Positions 1 through 7,652 of a stretch of 64,000 nt of DNA are shown here, piece by piece. The notes under the pieces are model-generated. The model saw nothing but the letters and a program-made list of their open reading frames with translations, did not search any database and was not told the DNA's origin. Location of the stretch: assembly GCF_001613425.1 (NCBI RefSeq), contig NZ_BDCI01000036.1, forward strand, positions 246,853 to 310,852, written 5' to 3'. Every line of letters begins with the position of its first letter. Positions within the stretch are counted from its first letter, which is position 1. Made by a program: the position numbers and the translations under genes. Source of the stretch: Nocardia vulneris. Its GTDB lineage: Bacteria; Actinomycetota; Actinomycetes; Mycobacteriales; Mycobacteriaceae.

Positions 1-497
1 ACCGGCCGCGCGCGATCCAGTCCGCCGCGACGCCGACGCCGATCGCCTCGGTGCCCGAGATCACCCCGAGCAAGCGCGCGTTGAGCTTCGACAGCATCGC
101 GGTCGGCGACGAGCTGCCCGCCCGCACCGTCCGGCTCACCCGTGGCGATCTGGTGAACTACGCCGGCGTGTCCGGCGACGCCAACCCGATCCACTGGAGC
201 GACGACGTCATCAAGCTCGTCGGCCTGGACAACGTGGTCGCGCACGGCATGCTCACCATGGGCCTGGGCGGCGGCTTCGTCACCTCGTGGCTCGGCGATC
301 CCGGCGCGGTCAAGGAGTACAACGTCCGCTTCACCAGTCCGGTGTATGTGGGGACCGATGAGGCCGCCGAGATCGAATTCACCGGTAAGGTGAAGTCCGT
401 GGATCCGGAGACGCGCACCGCGGTCGTCGCCATCGTGGCGAAGTCGGCGGGGCGCAAGATCTTCGGGCGCGCGACGGCTACCGTGCAGTTGTCGTGA
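1..497 (+). CDS. hadB: (3R)-hydroxyacyl-ACP dehydratase, HadB part (5' end outside window; probably HadA/HadB fusion)
   Basis: Hot-dog fold dehydratase of the MaoC/hydratase-2 type that removes water from (3R)-hydroxyacyl-ACP in the FAS-II cycle that elongates mycolic acid precursors. The visible part carries the hydratase-2 motif YAGVSGDANPIHW with the catalytic Asp and His, followed by the glycine-rich MLTMGLGGGF helix. A GTG at 51 could start a stand-alone 148-residue HadB, but the same frame is open back to base 3 with an Ala/Pro/Thr-rich linker-like stretch and no Shine-Dalgarno before 51. In Nocardia HadA and HadB are known as one fused protein, so I infer that this is the C-terminal half of that fusion. 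It lies upstream of tRNA-Trp, as hadABC does in mycobacteria. Confidence 0.8.
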   Translation, partial: RPRAIQSAATPTPIASVPEITPSKRALSFDSIAVGDELPARTVRLTRGDLVNYAGVSGDANPIHWSDDVIKLVGLDNVVAHGMLTMGLGGGFVTSWLGDPGAVKEYNVRFTSPVYVGTDEAAEIEFTGKVKSVDPETRTAVVAIVAKSAGRKIFGRATATVQLS

Positions 498-739
498 GCC
501 GGCGGGGTCGGCCGAACGGCGAACTGGGGAACCGGTTCTGACCTGGTCGACTGACCCTGATTAGCTAACGACGCGGCCGGTAACGTACACTGAGGTTTCT
601 GGGGTCACCAGCCGCTGCGCGCTGCTCTGTAGGGCTGGTTCCAGGCGGGTCCGTGAGGATTCGCCGACGGGGCCGGCAACTGCCAAGGCAGCGCGCGTGT
701 CATGTGGTGGCAACGGAGTACAACTGAATATCGAACAGT

Positions 740-765
740 GGTTGGACAGCCAACACGGTCCAACC
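740..765 (+). promoter_or_regulatory. perfect 8-bp inverted repeat just before tRNA-Trp
   Basis: GGTTGGAC (740-747) and GTCCAACC (758-765) form a perfect 8-bp hairpin with a 10-base loop. It ends two bases before the tRNA. It could be a processing signal for the tRNA precursor, an operator, or a structured leader. The 270-base spacer before it (498-767) shows no gene; TACACT at 586-591 could be a -10 box but has no good -35. Confidence 0.5.
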
Positions 766-767
766 GA

Positions 768-840
<73 letters not shown>

Positions 841-906
841 CCTTCCGTAGCGACAGCTTGCATGGTCGCTCGAAAGAACCAGCATGCCAGCGACGAAAGG
901 ATCGAC

Positions 907-1296
907 GTGGTCGACGAGCGGGATACTCGCCACGGCTCGCATGCCGACGATGGCGATGACACCGCCGCGGTGGCTCGGCCCAGCGGCAAGCGATCCGCCC
1001 GGCGGACCCGCGGGACCTCGTCGGACACGGGCTCGATCGCCACGCTCGATCGTCCTTCGTCGCGTAAGGCAGCCAAGACCGATCGGGCCGAACGCGGCAA
1101 GACGGGTAACCCGTTCAAGCGTTTGATCAAGTTCCTGCGCGAGGTCATCGCGGAACTGCGCAAGGTGATCTGGCCCAACCGGAAACAGATGGTCACCTAT
1201 ACGAGCGTTGTTCTGGTGTTCGTGATTTTCATGGTCGCGTTCATCAGTGGGTTGGATCTGGCGTTCATCAAGGGTGTCAACTGGCTGTTCGGCTAG
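907..1296 (+). CDS. secE: preprotein translocase subunit SecE
   Basis: SecE is the small clamp subunit of the SecYEG channel in the cytoplasmic membrane. The C-terminal 60 residues carry the family core: an amphipathic helix (FLREVIAELRKVIWPN) followed by one transmembrane helix (YTSVVLVFVIFMVAFISGL). The N-terminal half is a long charged, low-complexity extension typical of actinobacterial SecE. I chose GTG 907 because GAAAGGA lies five bases upstream. The frame is open further upstream through ATG 862, and even ATG 814 inside the tRNA, but neither has a ribosome-binding site and the latter overlaps the tRNA. Product 129 residues. nusG follows after 91 bases, probably on the same transcript. 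Confidence 0.93.
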   Translation: MVDERDTRHGSHADDGDDTAAVARPSGKRSARRTRGTSSDTGSIATLDRPSSRKAAKTDRAERGKTGNPFKRLIKFLREVIAELRKVIWPNRKQMVTYTSVVLVFVIFMVAFISGLDLAFIKGVNWLFG

Positions 1297-1387
1297 TAGC
1301 TCTACGCCGACGCCGCCAGCCGATCCCGGGGCGGAGACGGGCGGAGTAGTTCCGCCGCGCGCCCGGCCCGGCACGCAGAGGATGTAC

Positions 1388-2194
1388 GTGACGACACAGG
1401 AAGCGAGTGCCCCAGTGAGCACCCCGGAGAACGACACACACGACGAGTTCCCGGTCGACGACGCGGTGGCGGAGTCCACCGAGGCCGACGCGACCGTCGA
1501 AGACTCCGAGGACGTGGACTCCGAGGTCGCCGAGCCGGCCGCACCCGAAGCTCCTGTCGACGCCGAACCGGCCGACCCGGTCGCCGAGATGAAGGCCGCG
1601 CTGCGCCGCGCCCCCGGTGACTGGTACGTCATCCACTCCTACGCCGGCTACGAGAACAAGGTGAAGGCCAACCTCGAGACCCGCGTGCAGAACCTCGATC
1701 TCGAGGACTACATCTTCCAGGTCGAGGTGCCGACCGAAGAGGTCACCGAGATCAAGAACGGCCAGCGCAAGAACGTCAACCGCAAGGTGCTGCCCGGTTA
1801 CATCCTGGTCCGGATGGAGCTCAACGACGAGTCGTGGGGCGCGGTGCGCAACACCCCCGGTGTCACCGGCTTCGTCGGCGCCACCTCGCGGCCGTCCCCG
1901 CTGACCCTCGACGACGTGGTGAAGTTCCTGGTCCCGGCCGCGCAGCAGAAGAAGGCGCCGGCCGCCGCGGCCGCGAGCGCCACCGAGTCCGCCGCCGAGT
2001 CGGTGGCCAAGCCCGCCATCGAGGTCGATTTCGAGGTCGGCGAGTCGGTGACCGTGATGGACGGCCCGTTCGCGACGCTGCCCGCCAGCATCTCCGAGGT
2101 CAACGCCGAGCAGCAGAAGCTCAAGGTGCTCGTCTCGATCTTCGGTCGCGAGACCCCGGTCGAGCTCGGCTTCACCCAGGTTGCGAAGATTTAG
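1388..2194 (+). CDS. nusG: transcription termination/antitermination protein NusG
   Basis: NusG binds the RNA polymerase clamp and links it to Rho or to ribosomal S10. After an acidic N-terminal extension of about 70 residues, the NGN domain begins at GDWYVIHSYAGYENKVK and includes VPTEEVTEIKNGQRK and KVLPGYILVRM. An Ala-rich linker follows, and the KOW domain contains VGESVTVMDGPFATLPASI. GTG 1388 is preferred over ATG 1382 because AGAGG is six bases before it, and the resulting MTT start resembles mycobacterial NusG. 268 residues, longer than the E. coli protein (about 180) as usual for actinobacteria. Confidence 0.96.
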   Translation: MTTQEASAPVSTPENDTHDEFPVDDAVAESTEADATVEDSEDVDSEVAEPAAPEAPVDAEPADPVAEMKAALRRAPGDWYVIHSYAGYENKVKANLETRVQNLDLEDYIFQVEVPTEEVTEIKNGQRKNVNRKVLPGYILVRMELNDESWGAVRNTPGVTGFVGATSRPSPLTLDDVVKFLVPAAQQKKAPAAAAASATESAAESVAKPAIEVDFEVGESVTVMDGPFATLPASISEVNAEQQKLKVLVSIFGRETPVELGFTQVAKI

Positions 2195-2290
2195 ACCTGT
2201 TACGTCCGCGGCCGGATGACTCTGCCCGGCCGCGGATCGCAACGCCAGCACTTGCAAAGAGCAAGGAAAACAGACACCTAGGAAAGAAAG

Positions 2291-2725
2291 ATGCCCCCCA
2301 AGAAGAAGAAGCTCGCCGGGATCATCAAGCTTCAGATCCAGGCCGGCCAGGCGAACCCCGCCCCTCCGGTGGGTCCGGCGCTCGGTCAGCATGGCGTCAA
2401 CATCATGGAGTTCTGCAAGGCGTACAACGCCGCGACCGAGTCGCAGCGTGGCAACGTCATTCCGGTCGAGATCTCGGTGTACGAGGACCGGTCGTTCGAC
2501 TTCAAGCTGAAGACCCCGCCCGCCGCCAAGCTGCTGCTCAAGGCCGCCGGTGTGCAGAAGGGCTCGGCTGAGCCGCACCGCAACAAGGTCGCGAAGGTCA
2601 CCATGGACCAGGTCCGGGAGATCGCCAAGACCAAGCAGGAAGATCTGAACGCCAACGACATCGATCAGGCGGCGAAGATCATCGCGGGTACCGCTCGCTC
2701 GATGGGTATCACCGTCGAAGGCTGA
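2291..2725 (+). CDS. rplK: 50S ribosomal protein L11
   Basis: L11 binds the GTPase-associated region of 23S rRNA together with L10 and is the target site region of thiopeptides. The full family length of 144 residues is present, with the N-terminal [20 protein letters not shown] proline-rich segment and the C-terminal RNA-binding domain ending [23 protein letters not shown] ribosome-binding region precedes ATG 2291. It is followed by rplA after a structured 151-base spacer (see the repeat at 2726). Confidence 0.98.
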
Positions 2726-2766
2726 GCGTCAGCGCCGGAGGAGGTAGCGCAGCGTAACCACGCAGG
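2726..2766 (+). repeat. spacer element copy A (rplK-rplA)
   Basis: A 41-base element starts directly after the rplK stop codon and matches about 34 positions of a 40-base element directly downstream of rplJ (6906-6945). Shared blocks are GCGTCAG, CGGAGG, GCGTAAC and ACGCAGG. In this copy GCGT-AACC-ACGC can form a short hairpin. It lies outside coding sequence, so it may be a processing or regulatory signal, or a duplicated spacer. Confidence 0.55.
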
Positions 2767-2798
2767 CGCAGCGAAGACTTCCATCAGACGCCGCAGGC

Positions 2799-2813
2799 TG
2801 AGCGAAACGCTCA
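2799..2813 (+). other. hairpin in rplK-rplA spacer
   Basis: TGAGCG-AAA-CGCTCA, a perfect 6-bp stem with a three-base loop, 63 bases before the rplA start. No T-run follows, so it is not a classical terminator. It may affect mRNA processing or L1 expression. Confidence 0.4.
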
Positions 2814-2876
2814 CGGTGGGAGGGCCGGCCAGGCCCGATAACCACGGCTGAACCAGACAATTAAGGACAGAGAATC

Positions 2877-3590
2877 ATGGCAAAACGAAGCAAGGCGTAT
2901 CTCGCCGCGGCCGAGAAGGTCGATCGCGACAAGCTGTACTCCCCGCTGGCCGCCGCGCGGCTGGCCAAGGAGACCGCCACCACCAAGACCGACGCGACCG
3001 TCGAGGTCGCCGTGCGTCTCGGTGTGGATCCCCGCAAGGCCGACCAGATGGTCCGCGGCACCGTCAACCTGCCGCACGGCACCGGTAAGACCGCCCGCGT
3101 CATCGTGTTCGCCGCCGGCGAGAAGGCCGCCGAGGCCGAGGCCGCCGGTGCCGACGCCGTGGGCGCCGAGGACCTGATCGAGCGGATCCAGGGCGGCTGG
3201 CTGGACTTCGACGCCGCGATCGCCACCCCGGACCAGATGGCCAAGGTCGGCCGGATCGCGCGTGTCCTGGGCCCGCGCGGCCTGATGCCGAACCCGAAGA
3301 CGGGCACGGTCACCACCGATGTGACCAAGGCCGTCAACGACATCAAGGGCGGCAAGATCAACTTCCGCGTCGACAAGCAGGCCAACCTGCACTTCGTGAT
3401 CGGCAAGGCGTCCTTCGACGACGCCAAGCTGGTGGAGAACTACGGCGCCGCGCTGGACGAGATCCTGCGTGTCAAGCCGTCGACCGCCAAGGGCCGCTAC
3501 CTGAAGAAGGTGACGGTTTCGACGAACACCGGACCGGGCATCCCGGTGGACCCGAACCGCACCCGCAACCTCCTCGACGAGGACGCGTAA
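2877..3590 (+). CDS. rplA: 50S ribosomal protein L1
   Basis: L1 forms the mobile L1 stalk that helps release E-site tRNA. Its 237 residues are the normal length. Characteristic sequences are the N-terminal MAKRSKAY, the middle VGRIARVLGPRGLMPNPKTG (the family signature) and KGGKINFRVDKQANLHFVIG near the end. The ATG is preceded by AAGGA with about nine bases of spacing. It is the last gene of the secE-nusG-rplK-rplA run, followed 22 bases later by a strong terminator. Confidence 0.98.
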   Translation: MAKRSKAYLAAAEKVDRDKLYSPLAAARLAKETATTKTDATVEVAVRLGVDPRKADQMVRGTVNLPHGTGKTARVIVFAAGEKAAEAEAAGADAVGAEDLIERIQGGWLDFDAAIATPDQMAKVGRIARVLGPRGLMPNPKTGTVTTDVTKAVNDIKGGKINFRVDKQANLHFVIGKASFDDAKLVENYGAALDEILRVKPSTAKGRYLKKVTVSTNTGPGIPVDPNRTRNLLDEDA

Positions 3591-3612
3591 GTAGCACCCT
3601 AGTCAGACCGCA

Positions 3613-3645
3613 AAAGGCGGGAACGCGAATCGCGTTCCCGCCTTT
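3613..3645 (+). terminator. intrinsic terminator after rplA
   Basis: A perfect 15-bp stem, AAAGGCGGGAACGCG (3613-3627), pairs with CGCGTTCCCGCCTTT (3631-3645) around the loop AAT. It closes the rplK-rplA operon. Confidence 0.92.
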
Positions 3646-3690
3646 CGCCTTTCGCGGACTATTTCGCCGACGGTCGTCGTTGGTCCTGAG

Positions 3691-4218
3691 GTGACCGTTG
3701 TCCTGCTGATCTCCGGAAGCACGCGCAGTGCCTCGACCAATTCCGCCGCCCTGCGCACGGTGCAGGCGATCGCCCCGGCCGATATCGAAACCCGCTGGTA
3801 CGACCGACTCGCCGAGCTTCCGGCTTTCAATCCGGACGACGACGGCACCGGGCATCCGTCGGTTCTCGCGCTGCGTGAAGCGCTTTCCGCCGCCGACGCG
3901 GTGCTGTTCTGCACGCCGGAATACGCGGGCACCCTGCCCGGCAGCCTCAAGAACCTGCTGGACTGGACCGTCGGCACCGCCGACCTCTACGAAAAGCCCA
4001 CCGCCTGGCTGACGGTCGCGGTACCCGGTCGCGGTGAAGGTGCGACGGCGACCCTCGCCGGCGTGCTCGGATATGTGGGTGCCACGGTGGATCCCGGTGT
4101 TCCGGCCCGGCTGCCGGTGCTGCGTGACGACCTCGGCACGGACGGTCTGGTCGCGACCGCCGAATTCCGCACCGGCGCAGGGGAGTTGCTCCGGCGATTG
4201 GTGGCGCAGACGCAGTGA
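3691..4218 (+). CDS. NADPH-dependent FMN reductase family protein
   Basis: Flavodoxin-like fold oxidoreductase that uses bound FMN to reduce flavins or quinones. The phosphate-binding loop is near the N-terminus (LLISGSTRSASTNS), and the family signature FCTPEYAGTLPGSLKNLLDW lies around residues 70-90. 175 residues, typical for the NAD(P)H-dependent FMN reductase / chromate reductase family. GTG 3691 has no clear Shine-Dalgarno, but the next start would cut the phosphate loop. It is transcribed alone between the rplA terminator and a converging efflux gene. The physiological substrate cannot be read from sequence. Confidence 0.8.
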   Translation: MTVVLLISGSTRSASTNSAALRTVQAIAPADIETRWYDRLAELPAFNPDDDGTGHPSVLALREALSAADAVLFCTPEYAGTLPGSLKNLLDWTVGTADLYEKPTAWLTVAVPGRGEGATATLAGVLGYVGATVDPGVPARLPVLRDDLGTDGLVATAEFRTGAGELLRRLVAQTQ

Positions 4219-4256
4219 TTCCCGCCGGATCCGGCCGGGCGGATCAGGCGGGAATC
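4217..4256. terminator. bidirectional terminator between converging genes
   Basis: GATTCCCGCC (4217-4226) and GGCGGGAATC (4247-4256) form a perfect 10-bp stem, with an inner GATCC/GGATC stem (4228-4232 with 4241-4245). It sits exactly between the FMN reductase and the MFS gene. No T-run is present, which is common for actinobacterial hairpin terminators. Confidence 0.65.
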
Positions 4257-4269
4257 GGAGACGGTACGG

Positions 4270-5877
4270 CTATTCGTCGTCGGCCGGCTTCCGCCAGCCC
4301 AGCAGCACCGATTCACCGTCCTGCACACCCCAGGGCAGGAAGATCGCCACGATGACGGCGGCGACCACCACCGCCCCGGCCGCCACCAGCGAGGCGGTGT
4401 GCGAACCCTCGAGTGCCGCGGATTTCATTGCGACGATGAGATTTTCGCGTTGGCTCTCGAAGAACGGCGCGAGCGGTCGTTTGCGGAGCTCCAGCACGCT
4501 CAACGGGCTGGCCTCGACCAAGCCCTTCTCCTTCGCGTTCATCAGGGTGTTCGGAATCGCCTCGAGCCGGGCACTGATCCGGGTCGTGTAGTACGAGGCC
4601 ACGATCGAGCCGAGCACCGCGACACCGAGGGTGCCGCCGATCTCGCGGGTGGTGTCGTTGACCGCCGAACCCGCGCCCGCCTCATCCAAAGGCAAAGCGC
4701 CCATGATGGATTCGGTGGCGGGTCCCTGCGTGATGGCCAGCCCGAGCGCCATGAAGACCATCGAGGGCAGCACGTCGGTGACGTAGCTGCTGTCGACGTC
4801 CACCTGTCCGCCCAGGTACAGCCCGAGTCCGGTGATCAGCAGACCGGTCACGATGACCGGCGTGGTGCCGACCTTCTGCGCGAGCATCGTGGCAATGGGC
4901 GCGCCGAGGGCCACCGAGAAGGCGAAAGGCAATGAGGCGATACCGAATTCGAGCGGCGTGTATTCGCGCACGCCCTGGAAATACTGGGTGATCAGGAACA
5001 GGAAGCCGAACATCGAAAAGTAGCCGATGGCAATGGCCAGGGCGGGCATCGAGAAACGGCGATTGCGGAACAGGCGCATATCGAGAATTGGTGCGCGGGT
5101 GCGCAATTCCCACGCGATGAAGGCGGCGAGCAGGACGACGCCCAACGCGGCGGTACCGAGCGTGAGCGTCGAGAGCCAGCCGTTGCGCGGTCCCTCGATG
5201 ATCGCCCACACGACCAGCGTGATGCCGGTGATGGACAAGACGATGCCGAGCAGGTCGAGCTTGCCGACCTGTGCCGCACGGGATTCCGGCACCCATTTGA
5301 GCGTCGCGGCCAGCGCGATCGCGGCCACCGGCACATTGATCCAGAACACCGAGTGCCAGGAGAACTGGGCGAGCAGCCAGCCGCCGGAGATCGGCCCGAT
5401 GGCGATGGCGAATCCGGCGACCGCGGTCCAGGCCGCGATGGCGAGTGCGCGCTCGCGCTTCTCGGTGAAGATGTTGATGATCAGCGCGAGGGTGGCGGGA
5501 AAGACCGCGGCGGCGAAGATGCCCATGGCGGCGCGCGCGGCGATGACCTGGGTCATGGATTCCGACAGCGCGCCCGCGACCGACATGACGGCCACGCCGA
5601 CCAGGCCGATCATCATCACGCGGCGGCGGCCATAGCGGTCGCCGAGATTGCCGAAGGCCAGCAGCAGGCCGGCGAAGGTCAGGGTGAACGCGTCGACAAC
5701 CCACTGCAGGCTGCTGACACCGGCCGAGAGCTGCACTCCGATGGACGGTAGGGCCACGTTGACCAGGGTGTTGTCGAGCATGACCAACAGTTCGGCCATG
5801 CAGATCACGGCGAGGGCGAGATACCGCTGGGAACGTCGTTCCAGCAGCACCGGTGGATCGACTATGGAGGTTGCCAT
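4270..5877 (-). CDS. MFS transporter, DHA2 family (14 TM, EmrB/QacA-like)
   Basis: Proton-driven efflux pump of the cytoplasmic membrane. The sequence has about 14 hydrophobic segments, which marks the DHA2 subfamily. Motif A is GNLGDRYGRRRVMMIG between TM2 and TM3; the DHA2 motif C region reads GPISGGWLLAQFSWHSVFWINVPVA-like around residues 150-175. A large extracytoplasmic loop near the C-terminus (KRPLAPFFESQRENL) is typical of EmrB-like pumps. I chose ATG 5877, where the hydrophilic lead MATSIVDPPVLLERRSQRY precedes TM1; the frame extends further to 5943 without a ribosome-binding site. 535 residues. No regulator gene is adjacent; an inverted repeat CACATT/AATGTG (5939-5959) lies upstream. 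The drug or metabolite exported is unknown. Confidence 0.88.
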   Translation of the reverse strand: MATSIVDPPVLLERRSQRYLALAVICMAELLVMLDNTLVNVALPSIGVQLSAGVSSLQWVVDAFTLTFAGLLLAFGNLGDRYGRRRVMMIGLVGVAVMSVAGALSESMTQVIAARAAMGIFAAAVFPATLALIINIFTEKRERALAIAAWTAVAGFAIAIGPISGGWLLAQFSWHSVFWINVPVAAIALAATLKWVPESRAAQVGKLDLLGIVLSITGITLVVWAIIEGPRNGWLSTLTLGTAALGVVLLAAFIAWELRTRAPILDMRLFRNRRFSMPALAIAIGYFSMFGFLFLITQYFQGVREYTPLEFGIASLPFAFSVALGAPIATMLAQKVGTTPVIVTGLLITGLGLYLGGQVDVDSSYVTDVLPSMVFMALGLAITQGPATESIMGALPLDEAGAGSAVNDTTREIGGTLGVAVLGSIVASYYTTRISARLEAIPNTLMNAKEKGLVEASPLSVLELRKRPLAPFFESQRENLIVAMKSAALEGSHTASLVAAGAVVVAAVIVAIFLPWGVQDGESVLLGWRKPADDE

Positions 5878-6114
5878 AGTTGTGCAGTCAAACAGGTTAA
5901 TGTCACTCCGCGTAACACTTGTAAGGCGCGATTTCGCCCACATTCATGACTGAAATGTGAGCTGGGACACGCTGATTCGCCCGGTCGTGGTGAGTTGTCG
6001 CCCTGTGTCCATGCTGTTCTGGCGACAGGGCCCACCCCGTTTTGGCAGATGGCGGGTGGTCCGGGTACATTGGACGGCAGTCATCGACGAGTTCGATCAC
6101 TACCCAATCCGTTC
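5878..6114. other. gene-free spacer between MFS and rplJ leader
   Basis: No credible coding region on either strand. This stretch must hold the divergent promoters for the efflux gene (minus) and for rplJ-rplL (plus). I see no pair of -35/-10 boxes good enough to name. The only symmetric sequence is CACATT (5939-5944) with AATGTG (5954-5959). Confidence 0.5.
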
Positions 6115-6288
6115 TACCGAAGACCGTTGGTCGTCGAGCCCGCATGGGTTCGATCGAAGGTCCGGCGACATTGCCGGCGGCCCACGCAGGGAGAACCGAG
6201 GCTGGGGAACCCGATCCGGGCCATCGCGCCGGGATCGATGATTCCTGTTGCGCCCCGGAACGCCTTGCGTCCGGGGCGTTTGTTTTGT
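6115..6288 (+). promoter_or_regulatory. L10 leader RNA with terminator-type attenuator upstream of rplJ
   Basis: The stretch 6115-6205 contains the blocks ACCGAAGACCGTTGGTCG and CCACGCAGGGAGAACCGAGG, which resemble the conserved parts of the ribosomal protein L10 leader, where the L10(L12)4 complex binds its own mRNA. It is followed by a rho-independent terminator: CGCCCCGGA (6251-6259) pairs with TCCGGGGCG (6270-6278), with an inner CGC/GCG pair, then TTTGTTTTGT. The terminator lies before rplJ, not after a gene, so it acts as an attenuator. The inference is that excess L10 stabilises the terminated form. Confidence 0.7.
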
Positions 6289-6343
6289 CGCCGTCCCTGA
6301 TCGGTAGTTCGACACGAACCGACCATCAGAGAGGAGGCGAAGT

Positions 6344-6889
6344 ATGGCGAAACCCGAGAAGGTCACTGCGGTCGAGGAGATCGCGGAGCAGTTCAAGAGC
6401 TCGACGGCCACCGTTGTCACGGAATACCGTGGCCTGTCGGTCGGCAAGCTCACCGAGCTGCGGCGCGCGCTCGGCGCCGGAGCCACGTACTCCGTCGCCA
6501 AGAACACCCTGGTCAAGCGTGCCGCCGCCGAGGCGGGCGTGGAAGGTCTCGACGAGCTGTTCGTCGGCCCGACCGCGATCACGTTCATCAGCGGTGAGCC
6601 CGTCGACGCCGCGAAGGCCCTCAAGACCTTCGCGAAGGACAACAAGGCGCTCATCATCAAGGGCGGCTACATGGACGGCGCCGCGCTGTCCGTGGCCGAG
6701 GTCGAGAAGATCGCCGACCTGGAGTCCCGCGAGGTCCTGCTGGCCAAGCTGGCCGGTGCGATGAAGGGCAACATGGCCAAGGCCGCCGGTCTGTTCAACG
6801 CTCCCGCCTCGCAGGTGGCCCGCCTGGCCGCCGCGCTCGTGGAGAAGAAGCAGGCCGAATCCGGTGGCGAAACCGCTGCCGCTGAATAA
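6344..6889 (+). CDS. rplJ: 50S ribosomal protein L10
   Basis: L10 is the base of the ribosomal stalk that carries L7/L12 dimers. The N-terminal RNA-binding domain contains MAKPEKVTAVEEI and VVTEYRGLSVGKLTELRR, and the C-terminal helix LARLAAALVEKKQAE-like region binds L12 dimers. 181 residues, normal. The ribosome-binding site GAGAGGAGG is very strong. It is preceded by an autoregulatory leader and followed by rplL after 140 bases. Confidence 0.98.
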   Translation: MAKPEKVTAVEEIAEQFKSSTATVVTEYRGLSVGKLTELRRALGAGATYSVAKNTLVKRAAAEAGVEGLDELFVGPTAITFISGEPVDAAKALKTFAKDNKALIIKGGYMDGAALSVAEVEKIADLESREVLLAKLAGAMKGNMAKAAGLFNAPASQVARLAAALVEKKQAESGGETAAAE

Positions 6890-6905
6890 CCCCGGCGCGG
6901 CCTGG

Positions 6906-6945
6906 GCGTCAGGCCCGGAGGCGGCAGCCTGCGTAACTACGCAGG
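6906..6945 (+). repeat. spacer element copy B (rplJ-rplL)
   Basis: A 40-base element in the rplJ-rplL spacer is related to the one behind rplK (2726-2766). Its core CTGCGTAACTACGCAG (6929-6944) is a perfect 7-bp inverted repeat around AC. The position directly downstream of a ribosomal protein gene and upstream of the next is the same in both copies. Confidence 0.55.
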
Positions 6946-7029
6946 GCCCGCGCAGGTCGCAAATCGGACGCGGGGTGATTCGCGCGCGATTCGCCCTCGA
7001 AGACAACAACTACCGAAAGGAACAACATC

Positions 7030-7410
7030 ATGGCCAACGTTGACGAACTGCTCGAGACCTTCGGCAACATGACCCTGCTCGAGCTGTCGGACTTCGTCAA
7101 GAAGTTCGAGGAGAAGTTCGAGGTCACCGCGGCTGCTCCGGTCGCCGTCGCCGCTGTGGGTGGCGCTGCCGCTCCGGCCGACGCCGCCGAAGAGCAGGAC
7201 GAGTTCGACGTCATCCTCGAGGGTGCGGGCGACAAGAAGATCCAGGTCATCAAGGTGGTCCGCGAGATCGTCTCCGGCCTGGGCCTGAAGGAAGCCAAGG
7301 ACCTGGTCGAGGGTGCCCCGAAGCCGATCCTGGAGAAGGTCGCCAAGGAGGCCGCCGAGGCTGCCAAGGCGAAGCTGGAAGAAGCCGGCGCCAAGGTCTC
7401 GGTCAAGTAA
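7030..7410 (+). CDS. rplL: 50S ribosomal protein L7/L12
   Basis: The stalk protein that recruits EF-Tu and EF-G. The N-terminal dimerisation helices (VDELLETFGNMTLLELSDFVKK) are followed by an Ala/Pro-rich hinge and the C-terminal factor-binding domain (KKIQVIKVVREIVSGLGLKEAK). 126 residues, normal length. AAAGGA precedes the ATG by nine bases. Expression above L10 is expected because L12 is present in several copies per ribosome; the structured spacer before it could contribute. Confidence 0.98.
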   Translation: MANVDELLETFGNMTLLELSDFVKKFEEKFEVTAAAPVAVAAVGGAAAPADAAEEQDEFDVILEGAGDKKIQVIKVVREIVSGLGLKEAKDLVEGAPKPILEKVAKEAAEAAKAKLEEAGAKVSVK

Positions 7411-7428
7411 TTCCGACCGATATCGCCG

Positions 7429-7460
7429 ACGGGCGGTCCCCCTCTCGGGGGACCGCCCGT
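7429..7460 (+). terminator. intrinsic terminator after rplL
   Basis: ACGGGCGGTCCCCC (7429-7442) pairs perfectly with GGGGGACCGCCCGT (7447-7460) around TCTC, followed by TTGCTATTT. It separates the ribosomal operon from the mce operon. Confidence 0.93.
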
Positions 7461-7652
7461 TTGCTATTTACGAAGTCCTTCGCCAACAATCCGGAAATTG
7501 CGAGTGAAACGAGGTTACTCTTCAGTCAGGTTGGGGTGTGCCCCGTCTCGGTCATGAGATACAGTGGCCGAACCCACTGTGACGTGACACACCGCGGAAC
7601 CCAGCACGCGGTTCGCCGGTGGGCTGCTCGCTGAATAATTCTGGAGGTTGGC

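Noticed and set aside
5939..5959. CACATT...AATGTG as an operator for the MFS gene
   Set aside because: The dyad is only 6 bp with a 9-base loop, lies over 60 bases upstream of the start, and has no regulator gene nearby; kept only as a note.
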